Origin: Paenibacillus massiliensis subsp. panacisoli DSM 21345
GTDB lineage: Bacteria; Bacillota; Bacilli; Paenibacillales; Paenibacillaceae
Length of the DNA stretch: 64,000 nt
Direction of reading: 5' to 3'
Assembly (NCBI RefSeq): GCF_000426545.1
Contig: NZ_KE384535.1
Location: 182,670-246,669 of the forward strand
The notes beneath the pieces are model-generated. The model was not told the origin of the DNA, did no database searches, and saw only the letters and a program-made list of their open reading frames with translations. Shown here piece after piece: positions 26,152 to 34,720 of the stretch. The first letter of the stretch is position 1; each line of letters begins with the position of its first letter. The position numbers were made by a program, and so were the translations under genes.

Positions 26152-27309
26152 ATGAAAGCTATCATTCTGGGAGTTGGCGAATCAAAAGCTTATGATGGTT
26201 CCCAAACAAAGATTAGAATGCCCTTTGCAAACGATTTTTTAAAACTTACAACAAGTTAGAAATAAGTCGAAATCCATGGTTTTAATAGGAGAGATTATTA
26301 ATTACTTGAACCAACATCACAAGATGAAACCTTTTACATTCTGAGATTGAGGAATAGTTACTTCATGCTTTTAATGATTCACAGGACTTTGTCAGTCTTA
26401 TGGAATCCTTTAAGTCTTATAATCAATTGTTTTTTTCTATTTACTTCTGTTATTAATGAAATACAAAATGGACCGGTGTCTGAGCCACACATAAATTTGC
26501 TAAGCTTTTGAAAAAAGATGATGTTATTGTTACTTTCAATTGGGATACGCTTATGGATAGCGAGCCTTAGCTGAAACTACAGAATGGACTTCTGATGCTG
26601 GGTATTTCGTAACGCCTAAAATGATCTATAGAAATGCATGGGAACCTGCTTCAATAACACAAAAAAACTGATTATCCTAAGCTTATTAAGCTACACGGTT
26701 CTAACAACTGGCTAATTAGTGCAAATACAATTGAAAATGAGAAGATAATAATGACTCAGTCAGCTGGCCCAGAAACTATTTATATTTTTGAATTTACAAT
26801 TGATCCTTACGATACATATAATGGTAGATATATGAGTAATTATGAGCCGCACTCCTATGGGAACTACCCATCGAATATACCCGACTCAGGAAAACCAGCT
26901 CCAGAAGATCAAGTGCTCGTTAGATTAACTCCAAGATTTTCTCATATGCCTAAAGGCACTGCGGGGAAGTCTGGACTTACTTCAATGCCTTTAATTATCC
27001 CACCTGTTAAACACAAAACCTACGACATTTATGGCTACTTTTTAAGGAGCTATGGAGAGGCAGAACTTTGTTTGACTGAACCAAGTGAGATTATTATTGG
27101 ATACTCTTTTCCAGTGACGGATATTCAAAGCAACCATTTGTTTAAAAATGCTTTCATGAAAAGGAAAACTGTACGGCGAGTTACGATTGTTGATCCTAAC
27201 CCGCACAGAATAAAGAAAAAATTATCAATCGTTTGGTATGCTTGATGATCATTTGGTAATTAATCAAGATTATTTTTCTAAGGACTTTCCTTTTGATAAA
27301 TTATTTTAG
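26152..27309 (+). pseudogene. SIR2-like NADase-type gene, broken by several frameshifts and stops
   Basis: Read across frames, this 1.16-kb stretch spells a single SIR2-like protein. It starts after AAAGGAG with MKAIILGVGESKAYDGSQTKIRMPFANDF, the GAGASKA-type nucleotide-binding opening (with G-V-G-E-S here), and stops early at 26257. Later pieces in other frames include DDVIVTFNWDTLMD (about 26520-26555), then RALAETTEWTSDAGYFVTPKMIY, then KLIKLHGSNNWL (about 26680), and a long intact part (26750-27242) with EIIIGYSFPVTDIQSNHLFKNAF and RVTIVDPNPHRIKKKL. After a last shift the tail DDHLVINQDYF ends at 27309. N-W-D and L-H-G-S are classic SIR2_2 motifs of antiphage NADases. At least five lesions are seen. 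It precedes a GHKL ATPase gene in the same direction. Confidence 0.8.
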
Positions 27310-27355
27310 CAGCACTAGACCCATCTCAGGACTCAAGCAACCTCACCAAACATTA

Positions 27356-27372
27356 GTAGCATCATGCGTCGG
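27356..27372 (+). repeat. Right copy of the 17-bp near-perfect direct repeat
   Basis: TAGCATCATGCGTCGGC, 16 of 17 positions identical with the copy at 24154-24170. It lies between the broken SIR2-like gene and the GHKL gene. Confidence 0.3.
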
Positions 27373-27426
27373 CGAATGGTTAAGGTGCTTATCCTTTAAC
27401 GAAAATTCAAACATGGAAGAATGGTG

Positions 27427-29130
27427 ATGAACGACATGAGAACAATAATCACACCTGAAGTTAATCCGAGTAGAGAGTTTCTTGAAATTGCAGCAGATTT
27501 TTCAAATCCCTTAGATATTATAAGAGAAGCAATAAGCAATGCCTTTGATGCAAAGTCTACAGAGATATACATATTGTTTGATGTTATTTCTGAGTATGGT
27601 AGGAAAAAACTAAGAATCATAATTAGGGATGACGGAGAGGGTATGGATTTTGAAGGACTTAAATCGTTCTTTGATCTTGGTAACTCATTAAGAAAAGATC
27701 GAAAGAATGAAGATTCTACTCTAATTGGAGAAAAAGGACATGGAACTAAAATATATTTTAACTCTGAAAGTATCGGGGTTATTACAGGTAAACAGGGAAC
27801 GAAACTTTCAGCAAAGATGCACAATCCGCTGGGGCTTCTTTATGAGGGCCAGGTTCCGACCGTGGAAGTATACGAAGAAGAAGTTCAATATAAGGGTACA
27901 TATATTGAAATAATCGGGTATAACAATAACGAGCGCGATGTATTTAATCATGATCGTATTAAAGATTACATATATTGGTTTACGAAATACGGTTCATTTG
28001 AAAATGAAATATCTGGTAATAACATTTATGGTGATGTGAAATTACACCTCCAGGGCGTTGATAAGAATGAGCAAGAACTACTAACATTCGGTCATAAGTT
28101 TCCGGAGGAATCTAAAAGCTTAGAAAAATTATTGAAAGATTACACTGTTGATGCTCCGGATCATTATGTTAAAAAGTGGGTTTTTACGGGAGGGTTAAGA
28201 AAATTTCCTGACATAAAATATGAAGCAATCTTTTATATAGAGGGAAATAAGGCGAAGCGTAGCGTCAATAACATGATAAGGCGAAGTGGATATAGCGCTC
28301 CAGATGGTGCTTATACCGTTCAAGAGAGGTATGGTATTTGGCTTGCAAAAGATTATATTCCAGTACAAAGAAAAAACGACTGGATTGGAAGCAGAGGATC
28401 TGAATATACAAAATTACATGCTTTCTTTAATTGCCAAGATTTGAGAATGACTGCGAACCGTGGCTCGATTGATAATACTCCTGGAGATATATTAGAAGAA
28501 ATTAAATTATCAATTCAAGATATGTACTCACAGATCACAGACAGTGATGATTGGCTTAATCTAGAAATGTTAGAGCAACAATCGCAGGCATTTCAAAGTG
28601 AACGTAAGGAAGAGAAAGATTTTGAAAAAAGAGAAAAATATATTAAGACTGCCAAAGTTGCTGAGCACAAAGCTATAATTTTACGAGAACCAAGGCAGGA
28701 ACATGGTGTTTTTGCAATTTACCATGCCATTGATATTCTTGAAAAGGATTTATTTCCTTTTGAGATTATAGATTACGATACCCATGCGGGGATTGATGTG
28801 TTGGCACGTTTGAAGAATACTAGTGTGGATCTGCAACGTTCTTTCCTTAGATTTGTTGAATTCAAGCACATATTGAAAGAAAACTTTAATCATTCTTTTA
28901 AGAGATTGTATGGCATCGTTTGCTGGAAATTAGCCATTAAAAATGATGAGACGGTGACTGATACATTTGGTCATACTAGGAAACTGAGATGCGTTCCTAA
29001 AACCTCTAATGATAATTTTACTCAGTATTTTTTAGAAGATGAAAGGAATCCACATAGAATTGAGATTATCGTTCTAGAAGAATATTTACAGGAACGATTG
29101 GGGATTTGGTTTAAGAGGATGAAACATTAA
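27427..29130 (+). CDS. GHKL (Hsp90/MutL/MORC-type) ATPase with probable C-terminal PD-(D/E)XK nuclease domain
   Basis: 567 residues. The N-terminal Bergerat-fold ATPase has all three boxes: PLDIIREAISNAFDAKS (Mg-binding Asn about residue 38), IIRDDGEGMDFEGL (about 66-78) and LIGEKGHGTKIYF (about 99-111). The middle region has ADNRGSI-like MTANRGSIDNTPGDI at about 350. The C-terminal part has IIDYDTHAGIDVLAR then FLRFVEFKHIL, where Asp457 and Glu478-Phe-Lys480 have the spacing and hydrophobic strands of a PD-(D/E)XK core. This fusion suggests an ATP-gated nuclease, perhaps of a defence system with the adjacent SIR2-like gene. The ATG at 27427 is 6 nt after GGAAGA; ATGs at 27421 and 27436 are alternatives. 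AT-rich, likely acquired. Function is inferred, not known. Confidence 0.75.
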   Translation: MNDMRTIITPEVNPSREFLEIAADFSNPLDIIREAISNAFDAKSTEIYILFDVISEYGRKKLRIIIRDDGEGMDFEGLKSFFDLGNSLRKDRKNEDSTLIGEKGHGTKIYFNSESIGVITGKQGTKLSAKMHNPLGLLYEGQVPTVEVYEEEVQYKGTYIEIIGYNNNERDVFNHDRIKDYIYWFTKYGSFENEISGNNIYGDVKLHLQGVDKNEQELLTFGHKFPEESKSLEKLLKDYTVDAPDHYVKKWVFTGGLRKFPDIKYEAIFYIEGNKAKRSVNNMIRRSGYSAPDGAYTVQERYGIWLAKDYIPVQRKNDWIGSRGSEYTKLHAFFNCQDLRMTANRGSIDNTPGDILEEIKLSIQDMYSQITDSDDWLNLEMLEQQSQAFQSERKEEKDFEKREKYIKTAKVAEHKAIILREPRQEHGVFAIYHAIDILEKDLFPFEIIDYDTHAGIDVLARLKNTSVDLQRSFLRFVEFKHILKENFNHSFKRLYGIVCWKLAIKNDETVTDTFGHTRKLRCVPKTSNDNFTQYFLEDERNPHRIEIIVLEEYLQERLGIWFKRMKH

Positions 29131-29312
29131 TCGAATTGGTTATTATGATAATGTAGAGCGTGAGGTAGCCATAGAGAATATAAAATTATATTTCTGTCCG
29201 AATCGGAAGAGTAAATATACCTTACGCCAACTTCCCAAATATCCAAATAATCACATTTCAGCGGATTGTGGATTAGCTAAGCCACCTCTCGCCTCTATAT
29301 TCATGATTAGAA

Positions 29313-29340
29313 AAAAGCGACCAATTTGGGTCGCTTTTCT
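29313..29340. terminator. Intrinsic terminator after the GHKL gene
   Basis: AAAAGCGACC (29313-29322) and GGTCGCTTTT (29329-29338) are exact arms with A-rich and T-rich outer sides, so it could work on both strands. It marks the right end of the AT-rich island; the remaining bases of 29131-29461 show nothing else. Confidence 0.8.
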
Positions 29341-29461
29341 GCTTCTAAGTATGATGAGAAAGCCACATAATGCCTTTTGCTCTTTTTTATTGATATAAGT
29401 GGAAACTTAATACTTAAACAAACGTCTAACTTATCACAATACTCCGGAGGAGATGGAATAC

Positions 29462-30097
29462 ATGAAGCGTATGGTCAAAATAGGAATCGGAGGAGTCCTG
29501 CTCACATCCATATTTAGCGCGGGGGCTTATGCCGCAACGGTAGCTCCGCAGGTTTTTGTCCATGGCAACCGTATTCAGAGCAGCGCAGCACCGAAAATCA
29601 TTAATGGATCAGTCTATGTACCACTTCGCTCCATATCAGAGGGCTTAGGGGCAGATATTCTGTGGGACAATAAGAGCAAGGCGGTATACGTCAACTCTGA
29701 TGTGCAATTCAAAGCGGAATCGGGCAGTGTAACCTATGTCAACCAGCGCAACATGGCATTCAATTGGATTATGGCCTATGATGATCGCAGGCAAGAAGAT
29801 GTACTCGCATTAGCGGCAACTGGATTCAAAACTGATATTTACAATGAGAGCTTTCCGGCCGGTACCTACAATATGGGCAGTATTGTCGACATGCAACCCG
29901 TGAACCGCACTGACAATACCCTAACTGTACGAATCGTACAACGAGTTACCGCAGAGGACGATTACAACGTCAAGGTAGAGCAATGGAAATTCACGTTTGC
30001 GGGAACGGATAAAATTCAATCGGTGATGATTGTACCGAAATCGACGCAATATTTGGATCGTTATACTCTGTTTCCAGGAACGAGCTTTGGAGAGTAA
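29462..30097 (+). CDS. Secreted protein with copper amine oxidase N-terminal-like domain
   Basis: 211 residues. A signal peptide (KIGIGGVLLTSIFSAGAYAA) precedes a single stalk-like repeat, VFVHGNRIQSSAAPKIINGSVYVPLRSISEGLGADILWDNKSKAVYVNS, which is the copper-amine-oxidase N-terminal domain widely used in Paenibacillus exported proteins. It has no copper or quinone chemistry. The C-terminal part (about 100 residues) is not recognised. The start at 29462 is chosen because GGAGGAG lies 9-11 nt upstream; the ATG at 29453 is too close to it. Likely in the cell-wall space. Confidence 0.82.
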   Translation: MKRMVKIGIGGVLLTSIFSAGAYAATVAPQVFVHGNRIQSSAAPKIINGSVYVPLRSISEGLGADILWDNKSKAVYVNSDVQFKAESGSVTYVNQRNMAFNWIMAYDDRRQEDVLALAATGFKTDIYNESFPAGTYNMGSIVDMQPVNRTDNTLTVRIVQRVTAEDDYNVKVEQWKFTFAGTDKIQSVMIVPKSTQYLDRYTLFPGTSFGE

Positions 30098-30134
30098 TAC
30101 TACATACCGACAAACTAAATACAGGAGCATGAGC

Positions 30135-30827
30135 ATGAGCATGTCAAAATACGTTGAAATTGCTTACCCCATCTATGAAGGAATGCCTGTGTACCCAGGA
30201 TTGCCAGAGGTGAAAATAGAACCAAGAGAGAGGTTGGACAAAGGAGATGACTGGAACGGAAGTGTACTAAGCATCTACCTCCACGCCGGTACCCATGTGG
30301 ATGCTCCGTGGCATCATTTGAATAACGGAAAGGGAATAGATGCTGTTCCTATTGAAGACTTTATCTACAAAAAACCACTATTCATTGATTGTCCGCTCGG
30401 CCCGAATGGCTTCATCACCATCGACAAACTGAAGGAATATGAAGACTTGTACGAAGCCGATATATTGTTATTCAATACGGGTCATTGGAAATACCGGGAC
30501 ACGGATTTCGAGAAATACGCTAATGATTTTCCAGCTGTATCTCCCGAGGCTGCCGAATTCATCCGTAAGGAGCTACCACAATGCAAGGCCGTAGCCATTG
30601 ACACCTTGAGCATCGAGAATCTGACTGAGGCCAAAAGCAACGGGTATTTTGTGCACCATGCATTCTTGGATCATGAAAAGTATGCAGAGCGGACCATGCT
30701 AATCTATGAGGATATTAATCCAGCTCCTTTAATCGGGAAAAAGCTCATTTCTGCCTTTACCGCACCACTTCGCATCAAAAACCACGATGCATCTGTAGTT
30801 AATATCATCGTTGAGATTGAAGAGTAG
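30135..30827 (+). CDS. Cyclase family protein (kynurenine formamidase-like)
   Basis: About 230-residue metal-dependent hydrolase. The family motif H-x-G-T-H-x-D-x-P is seen as LHAGTHVDAPWHH near residue 45, with later VAIDTLSIE and FVHHAFLDHEKY segments that complete the metal site. Members hydrolyse N-formylkynurenine or related amides and lactones; the substrate here is unknown. Three in-frame start codons occur in a hexamer repeat (ATGAGC) at 30129, 30135 and 30141; 30135 has the best spacing from AGGAG. The stop is one base away from the stop of a convergent gene, so the two mRNAs must overlap or end inside each other. Confidence 0.85.
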   Translation: MSMSKYVEIAYPIYEGMPVYPGLPEVKIEPRERLDKGDDWNGSVLSIYLHAGTHVDAPWHHLNNGKGIDAVPIEDFIYKKPLFIDCPLGPNGFITIDKLKEYEDLYEADILLFNTGHWKYRDTDFEKYANDFPAVSPEAAEFIRKELPQCKAVAIDTLSIENLTEAKSNGYFVHHAFLDHEKYAERTMLIYEDINPAPLIGKKLISAFTAPLRIKNHDASVVNIIVEIEE

Positions 30828-30828
30828 T

Positions 30829-31587
30829 TCAAAAGCTGTAAGCTTCGCCATCATCAGGTACTAGCAGCTTCGCCTCGATGCCATGATCTGCCGCAAATGC
30901 TCTGAGTTCTTCTCTGGACAGAGTCCAGTGGTTAACTGCCTCCATATGGACAGAGATGATCGTGGCATCGGGCGCTGCTTCATGCACCTCGTGAATATCC
31001 TCCTTACCCATCACCAGAGAGCCGCCCTGCAAAAATTGGTTATCCCCGCCATTGACGACAATAATTTCAGGGGCATAAGTATCAATTGCTTCCTGTACAT
31101 ACGGATTCCAGACCGTGTCTCCGGCTGCATAGAGTGTCTTCTCGGTAGGATGCTGCATGACAAATCCGCACACGCTACCAGTAAATTTCAGGATGTCACC
31201 TCTACCATGCTCGCCATGGGTTTTGGATATGCGAATATCACCCAGGAACGTATCCTTGCTTAGCACCTCAAGGTTGTGAAAGCCTGCCTTGCCAACCTCG
31301 GCAGCGTCGGCTTCATTTTGCACGAATAGCTTAATGTCCTTCGGCAGCGCCTGTATGGCGGCTTCGTCGTAATGATCAAGATGCAGGTGGGTGAGGATCA
31401 CCGCGTCAACATCTATAATCTGCTCTATAGGCCAAGGTAGGCCGACCAGCGGATTGTTCTGATCCTGACGAAGAGAGTTGGGGAAGGGCGGGTACGCGCC
31501 TTGCTCAGCCAGAAATGGATCGACTAGAAAGCGAGTGCCTGCAAATTCTATGATAAGAGTAGCATTTCTTACGAGTGTTATTTTCAT
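30829..31587 (-). CDS. MBL-fold metal-dependent hydrolase
   Basis: 252-residue metallo-beta-lactamase-fold protein of the UlaG/YtkL-like type. The metal motif THLHLDHYD is clear at about residue 66, with TLVRNATLIIEFAGTRFLVDPFL at the N-terminus and KTLYAAGDTVWNP as the third ligand loop; ISVHMEAVNHWTLSREEL supplies a late His. The GHGRGDILKFTG segment fits small-molecule hydrolases rather than beta-lactamases. AAGGAGAT lies before the ATG. It converges on the cyclase gene and is divergent from an Lrp regulator, which may control it. Confidence 0.85.
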   Translation of the reverse strand: MKITLVRNATLIIEFAGTRFLVDPFLAEQGAYPPFPNSLRQDQNNPLVGLPWPIEQIIDVDAVILTHLHLDHYDEAAIQALPKDIKLFVQNEADAAEVGKAGFHNLEVLSKDTFLGDIRISKTHGEHGRGDILKFTGSVCGFVMQHPTEKTLYAAGDTVWNPYVQEAIDTYAPEIIVVNGGDNQFLQGGSLVMGKEDIHEVHEAAPDATIISVHMEAVNHWTLSREELRAFAADHGIEAKLLVPDDGEAYSF

Positions 31588-31796
31588 ATGGAGATCTCCT
31601 TTTGTTTGATAGCTCCAGTGTATAGGATGGACAGTGCGTAGTTACATGGATAAAATCAAGTCATTGCAGGCTTTTACTTGATTATTGAAAATCATGCTGT
31701 GATCTCGGCGTCATGTGGTCGCAGTTGAATGCTGCATCGTAGTATGATCGCTAGCTGAAGACTAAGAGCTTGGCAGATTAGGAAGGATGAAGTGGA

Positions 31797-32207
31797 ATGC
31801 TGGATCAGACAGACATGCGGATTTTGGAGGAGCTATCCGGGAATAGCCGCATCACGATGAAGGAATTAGGGGAGAAGGTCCACCTTACAGGCCAAGCCGC
31901 AGCGGCAAGAGTAGCGAAGCTGGAGGACCAGGGTGTCATTGAGGGATATACGATCAAGGTAAATCAGGGGAAGCTGGGATGCCATATCCATGCTATGATT
32001 ACGATTTTTACGAAAAGTCCCAACCATCAGCCTTATTTAGACTTTCTGGAGATGTACCCGCAGTATGTGATTCGGAACTACAAAATTAGTGGGGAAGGCT
32101 GTTATTTGCTGGAGTGTCGGTTTCCTTCCAACGAGGTGCTGGATCAATTTTTGACGGAGCTGAACCAGCATGCAAATTACCGACTGTCCATTATTATTAA
32201 AAGCTAG
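31797..32207 (+). CDS. Lrp/AsnC-family transcriptional regulator
   Basis: 136-residue regulator. The N-terminal helix-turn-helix reads LDQTDMRILEELSGNSRITMKELGEKVHLTGQAAAARVAKLEDQGVIEGY, a textbook Lrp start, followed by the RAM/effector domain ending in LNQHANYRLSIIIKS. Lrp proteins form dimers or octamers and respond to amino acids. It is transcribed away from the MBL hydrolase gene across a 209-bp gap, which suggests local control. AGGAAGGA precedes the ATG. Confidence 0.9.
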   Translation: MLDQTDMRILEELSGNSRITMKELGEKVHLTGQAAAARVAKLEDQGVIEGYTIKVNQGKLGCHIHAMITIFTKSPNHQPYLDFLEMYPQYVIRNYKISGEGCYLLECRFPSNEVLDQFLTELNQHANYRLSIIIKS

Positions 32208-32220
32208 GAATTAGAACTAC

Positions 32221-32270
32221 ACACAGTGGCAGACAATTATCGTTTTCTACGTTCATGCTTACCACTGTGT
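32221..32270. terminator. Bidirectional hairpin between convergent genes
   Basis: ACACAGTGG (32221-32229) pairs with CCACTGTGT (32262-32270) around a 32-nt loop. It separates the Lrp and SDR genes, which converge. Confidence 0.55.
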
Positions 32271-32283
32271 ATAGTATTACTTT

Positions 32284-33024
32284 TTACACGTATCCGCCAT
32301 TCACTCGGAGTGTTTGTCCAGTTACCCAGGCGGATTGGTCACCTGCCAGAAAAGAAATGACATTTGCGATATCCTCCGGCTCTCCGATCCGACCAAAGGA
32401 GTTCATATTAGCGATCGACACAATCTGCTGCTCTGTTTTGTCCGCATTGAACAACTCTGTATTAACAGGACCCGGCGCGACCGCATTGATGGTGATATTC
32501 TTCTGACCGAATTCCTTGGCTAACTGCCGAGTAATTTGCTCCACCGCGCCTTTAGTGGCAGCATAAGCGCTGTAAGTTGGTAGCATAGCCCCAACAACTG
32601 ACGTGGAGAAGTTGATAATTCGGCCGCCTTCTTCCATATGTGTCATCGCCTGCTGACAGGCGAAATAAGTACCCTTTACGTTGATGGCGAACAGGCGATC
32701 AAATTCCTCTTCTGTAACGTCAGTCAAAAGCTTATATAGAATCACTCCAGCGTTATTGATTAGAATATCAATCTTGCCAAATAGAGCAATGGTATCGGTA
32801 AATAATCGTTCTACATCCTTGAGTTTGCTTACATCAGCCTGAACAGCAGCCGCAACTCCGTTCGCATCTATAATTTCCTTGACCACCTGCGTGGCATGCT
32901 CTGCACTACGGGCGTAATTGACGACTACTTTGGCATCGAGACCTGCTAGTTGTTTGGCAATGGCACTACCAATGCCTCTGGATGCACCTGTTACAATCGC
33001 TACTTTTCCTTCTAGACTCTTCAT
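32284..33024 (-). CDS. Short-chain dehydrogenase/reductase (FabG-like)
   Basis: 246-residue NAD(P)-dependent oxidoreductase. Cofactor motif TGASRGIG near residue 12, NNAG at about 90, catalytic Ser-Tyr-Lys in FSTSVVGAMLPTYSAYAATKGA, and the PG motif NAVAPGPVNTELF are all present. It is not beside other fatty-acid genes, so a 3-oxoacyl-ACP role is not implied. It is transcribed divergently from an AraC-type regulator (start 33159); a similar AraC gene is divergent from an aldo-keto reductase at 39 kb, so local activation is likely. Confidence 0.9.
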   Translation of the reverse strand: MKSLEGKVAIVTGASRGIGSAIAKQLAGLDAKVVVNYARSAEHATQVVKEIIDANGVAAAVQADVSKLKDVERLFTDTIALFGKIDILINNAGVILYKLLTDVTEEEFDRLFAINVKGTYFACQQAMTHMEEGGRIINFSTSVVGAMLPTYSAYAATKGAVEQITRQLAKEFGQKNITINAVAPGPVNTELFNADKTEQQIVSIANMNSFGRIGEPEDIANVISFLAGDQSAWVTGQTLRVNGGYV

Positions 33025-33158
33025 CTGGAACCAACCTTTCTTCCTGTAATTACAATCAATTATAGATACTTGGGGCGACGTACAGGTAACCTATTCGTCC
33101 TCTATTCTTGCTCAATCCTGCACGAAGAATTATGATGTGTTACAGGGAGGGGACAAAT

Positions 33159-34106
33159 ATGGTACACAAACGTAAACAACAGTCGCCTGCTCCTTCAGTG
33201 CGGCGGCAATTTTCCGAAATGGTGTTGCGGGCAGCAAGTCAAGATGGTTTGCAGGCAACTGCAATACCAGCACTAAGCTTCATGCGCGCCTCGTCTGTCT
33301 CCGAGCCACTACCTACACTTTATGAGCCTTCCCTTTTTGTCATCGCTCAGGGAGCCAAAGCTGTCACGTTCGGGGAAGCAAGTTACATTTACAATACCGA
33401 TTCCTACCTTGCAGCATCTGTGAGTTTGCCCATTACAGGGCAGATCATTGAAGCATCGTCGGAAACACCATATGTATGTGTTAAATTACGATTTTCCGCA
33501 GATCAAATTATAGACATTGTGCAAAATATGCCTCCACTTGATTTAGGTCCCCAACTGAATCGTGGAATTTCTGTCTGCAGGGTCAGTGACGGGCTGCTGG
33601 ATGCAATGATGAGACTTGTGTCGCTGCTGGATACCCCACAGGACATTCCGTTCCTCGCGCCACTTATTATTAAAGAGATTCTATACCGAGCTATTCTTGA
33701 CGACCCGGACCGATTAGTCAGCCAGATCGCAGTGGGTAGCGATAATGCAATCGCTATCACCAAAGCGATAGCGATTATTAATGAGGACTATGCCAAGCCA
33801 CTACGAATTGATGAGCTGGCCAGAGCGATCAGTCTCAGTCCGTCGGCTCTGCACCATCAGTTTAAACGGGTCACTGCGATGAGCCCACTGCAATATCAGA
33901 AGCAAATTCGATTGCAGGAGGCCCGACGCTTGCTGATTGCCGAATCGTTGGAGGCAGCCGATGTAAGTTACAAAGTAGGTTATGAAAGTCCCTCCCAATT
34001 CAGCCGAGAGTATGCACGTATGTTCGGTTTGCCCCCGATCAGAGATGCCAAACGTCTCAGAGATACAGTGAGCAATGAGGGAAGGATGAACTGCTCCAGC
34101 CCATGA
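33159..34106 (+). CDS. AraC-family regulator (AraC_N type)
   Basis: 315 residues. The N-terminal domain with PSLFVIAQGAKAVTFGEASYIYNTDSYLAASVSLPITGQI matches the AraC_N group, and the C-terminal double helix-turn-helix has LRIDELARAISLSPSALHHQFKRVTAMSPLQYQKQIRLQEARRLL and VGYESPSQFSREYARMFGLPP. The ATG at 33159 follows GGGAGGGG; an upstream in-frame ATG at 33108 lacks a ribosome-binding site. It is divergent from an SDR gene, the likely target. A close paralogue lies at 38322-39236. Confidence 0.9.
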   Translation: MVHKRKQQSPAPSVRRQFSEMVLRAASQDGLQATAIPALSFMRASSVSEPLPTLYEPSLFVIAQGAKAVTFGEASYIYNTDSYLAASVSLPITGQIIEASSETPYVCVKLRFSADQIIDIVQNMPPLDLGPQLNRGISVCRVSDGLLDAMMRLVSLLDTPQDIPFLAPLIIKEILYRAILDDPDRLVSQIAVGSDNAIAITKAIAIINEDYAKPLRIDELARAISLSPSALHHQFKRVTAMSPLQYQKQIRLQEARRLLIAESLEAADVSYKVGYESPSQFSREYARMFGLPPIRDAKRLRDTVSNEGRMNCSSP

Positions 34107-34174
34107 TGATATCGGGGGGGTTGCATAATAGATTTAAATGTGTATAATTCAAAGGACAATTGAATGATGAATGT

Positions 34175-34270
34175 TTTCTAGGGTTCCGCGGCGACGTCGT
34201 CGGACTGGTCCGAGAGAAAACTCACAGCTATTGCGCTGTGCCACGGAGGGATAAAAGCCTGGGAGATAAA
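34175..34270 (+). ncRNA. Guanidine-I (ykkC) riboswitch
   Basis: The conserved stretches of the ykkC aptamer appear in order: CTAGGGTTCCG (34179-34189), CTGGTCCGAGAG (34205-34216) and ACGGAGGGATAAAAGCCTGGGAG (starting 34243). Hairpins P1 and P3 can be drawn, and the 3' part overlaps the terminator at 34256-34305. It lies upstream of paired SMR exporters, the known target genes of this riboswitch class, which export guanidinium. Confidence 0.93.
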
Positions 34271-34305
34271 CTGCTTAAGCAGCAGTTTTCTCTTGGGCTT
34301 TTTTT
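34256..34305 (+). terminator. Riboswitch-controlled terminator
   Basis: AGCCTGGGAGA pairs with TCTCTTGGGCT, with AAACTGCT/AGCAGTTT inside, followed by seven T residues. The left arm is part of the guanidine aptamer, so ligand binding would prevent termination. Confidence 0.85.
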
Positions 34306-34382
34306 GTTGTGTACGGTAGCTTCTTGCTTCATAGCCCTCTAAGAAATTGTTCAATATATCCATATTAAGGAGGCAAATGAAT

Positions 34383-34718
34383 ATGAACAAAACCTGGTTG
34401 TCTGTCATTATTGCTGCATTATTTGAGGTGGGCTGGGTCATTGGACTAAAGCATGCTACTGGTGCACTGGAATGGGGCCTTACCCTGATTGCAATCATCA
34501 TCAGCATCTCGCTCATGATTGCAGCCGCGCGCTCCCTTCCGGTAGGGACTGTGTACGCTGTATTCGTAGGTCTCGGTACAGCCGGGACAGTCCTGGCCGA
34601 GATTATCCTATTTGGATATCCGGTACAGGCTGGCAAGCTAGTGATGATCGGCGTCCTCTTATTAGGTGTCATTGGGCTCAAGCTGTTGAGTAAATCAACA
34701 CAGAAGGAGGTGCAATAA
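34383..34718 (+). CDS. SMR-family guanidinium exporter subunit 1
   Basis: 111-residue four-helix small multidrug-resistance protein. The first helix carries the essential glutamate in IIAALFEVGWVIGLKHATG, and ARSLPVGTVYAVFVGLGTAG is the helix 3 signature. Paired SMR genes under a guanidine riboswitch are guanidinium/proton exporters (Gdx), here probably a heterodimer with the next gene. AAGGAGG lies 9 nt before the ATG at 34383; an ATG at 34377 is also in frame but closer. The gene ends 2 bp before its partner. Confidence 0.9.
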   Translation: MNKTWLSVIIAALFEVGWVIGLKHATGALEWGLTLIAIIISISLMIAAARSLPVGTVYAVFVGLGTAGTVLAEIILFGYPVQAGKLVMIGVLLLGVIGLKLLSKSTQKEVQ

Positions 34719-34720
34719 CC

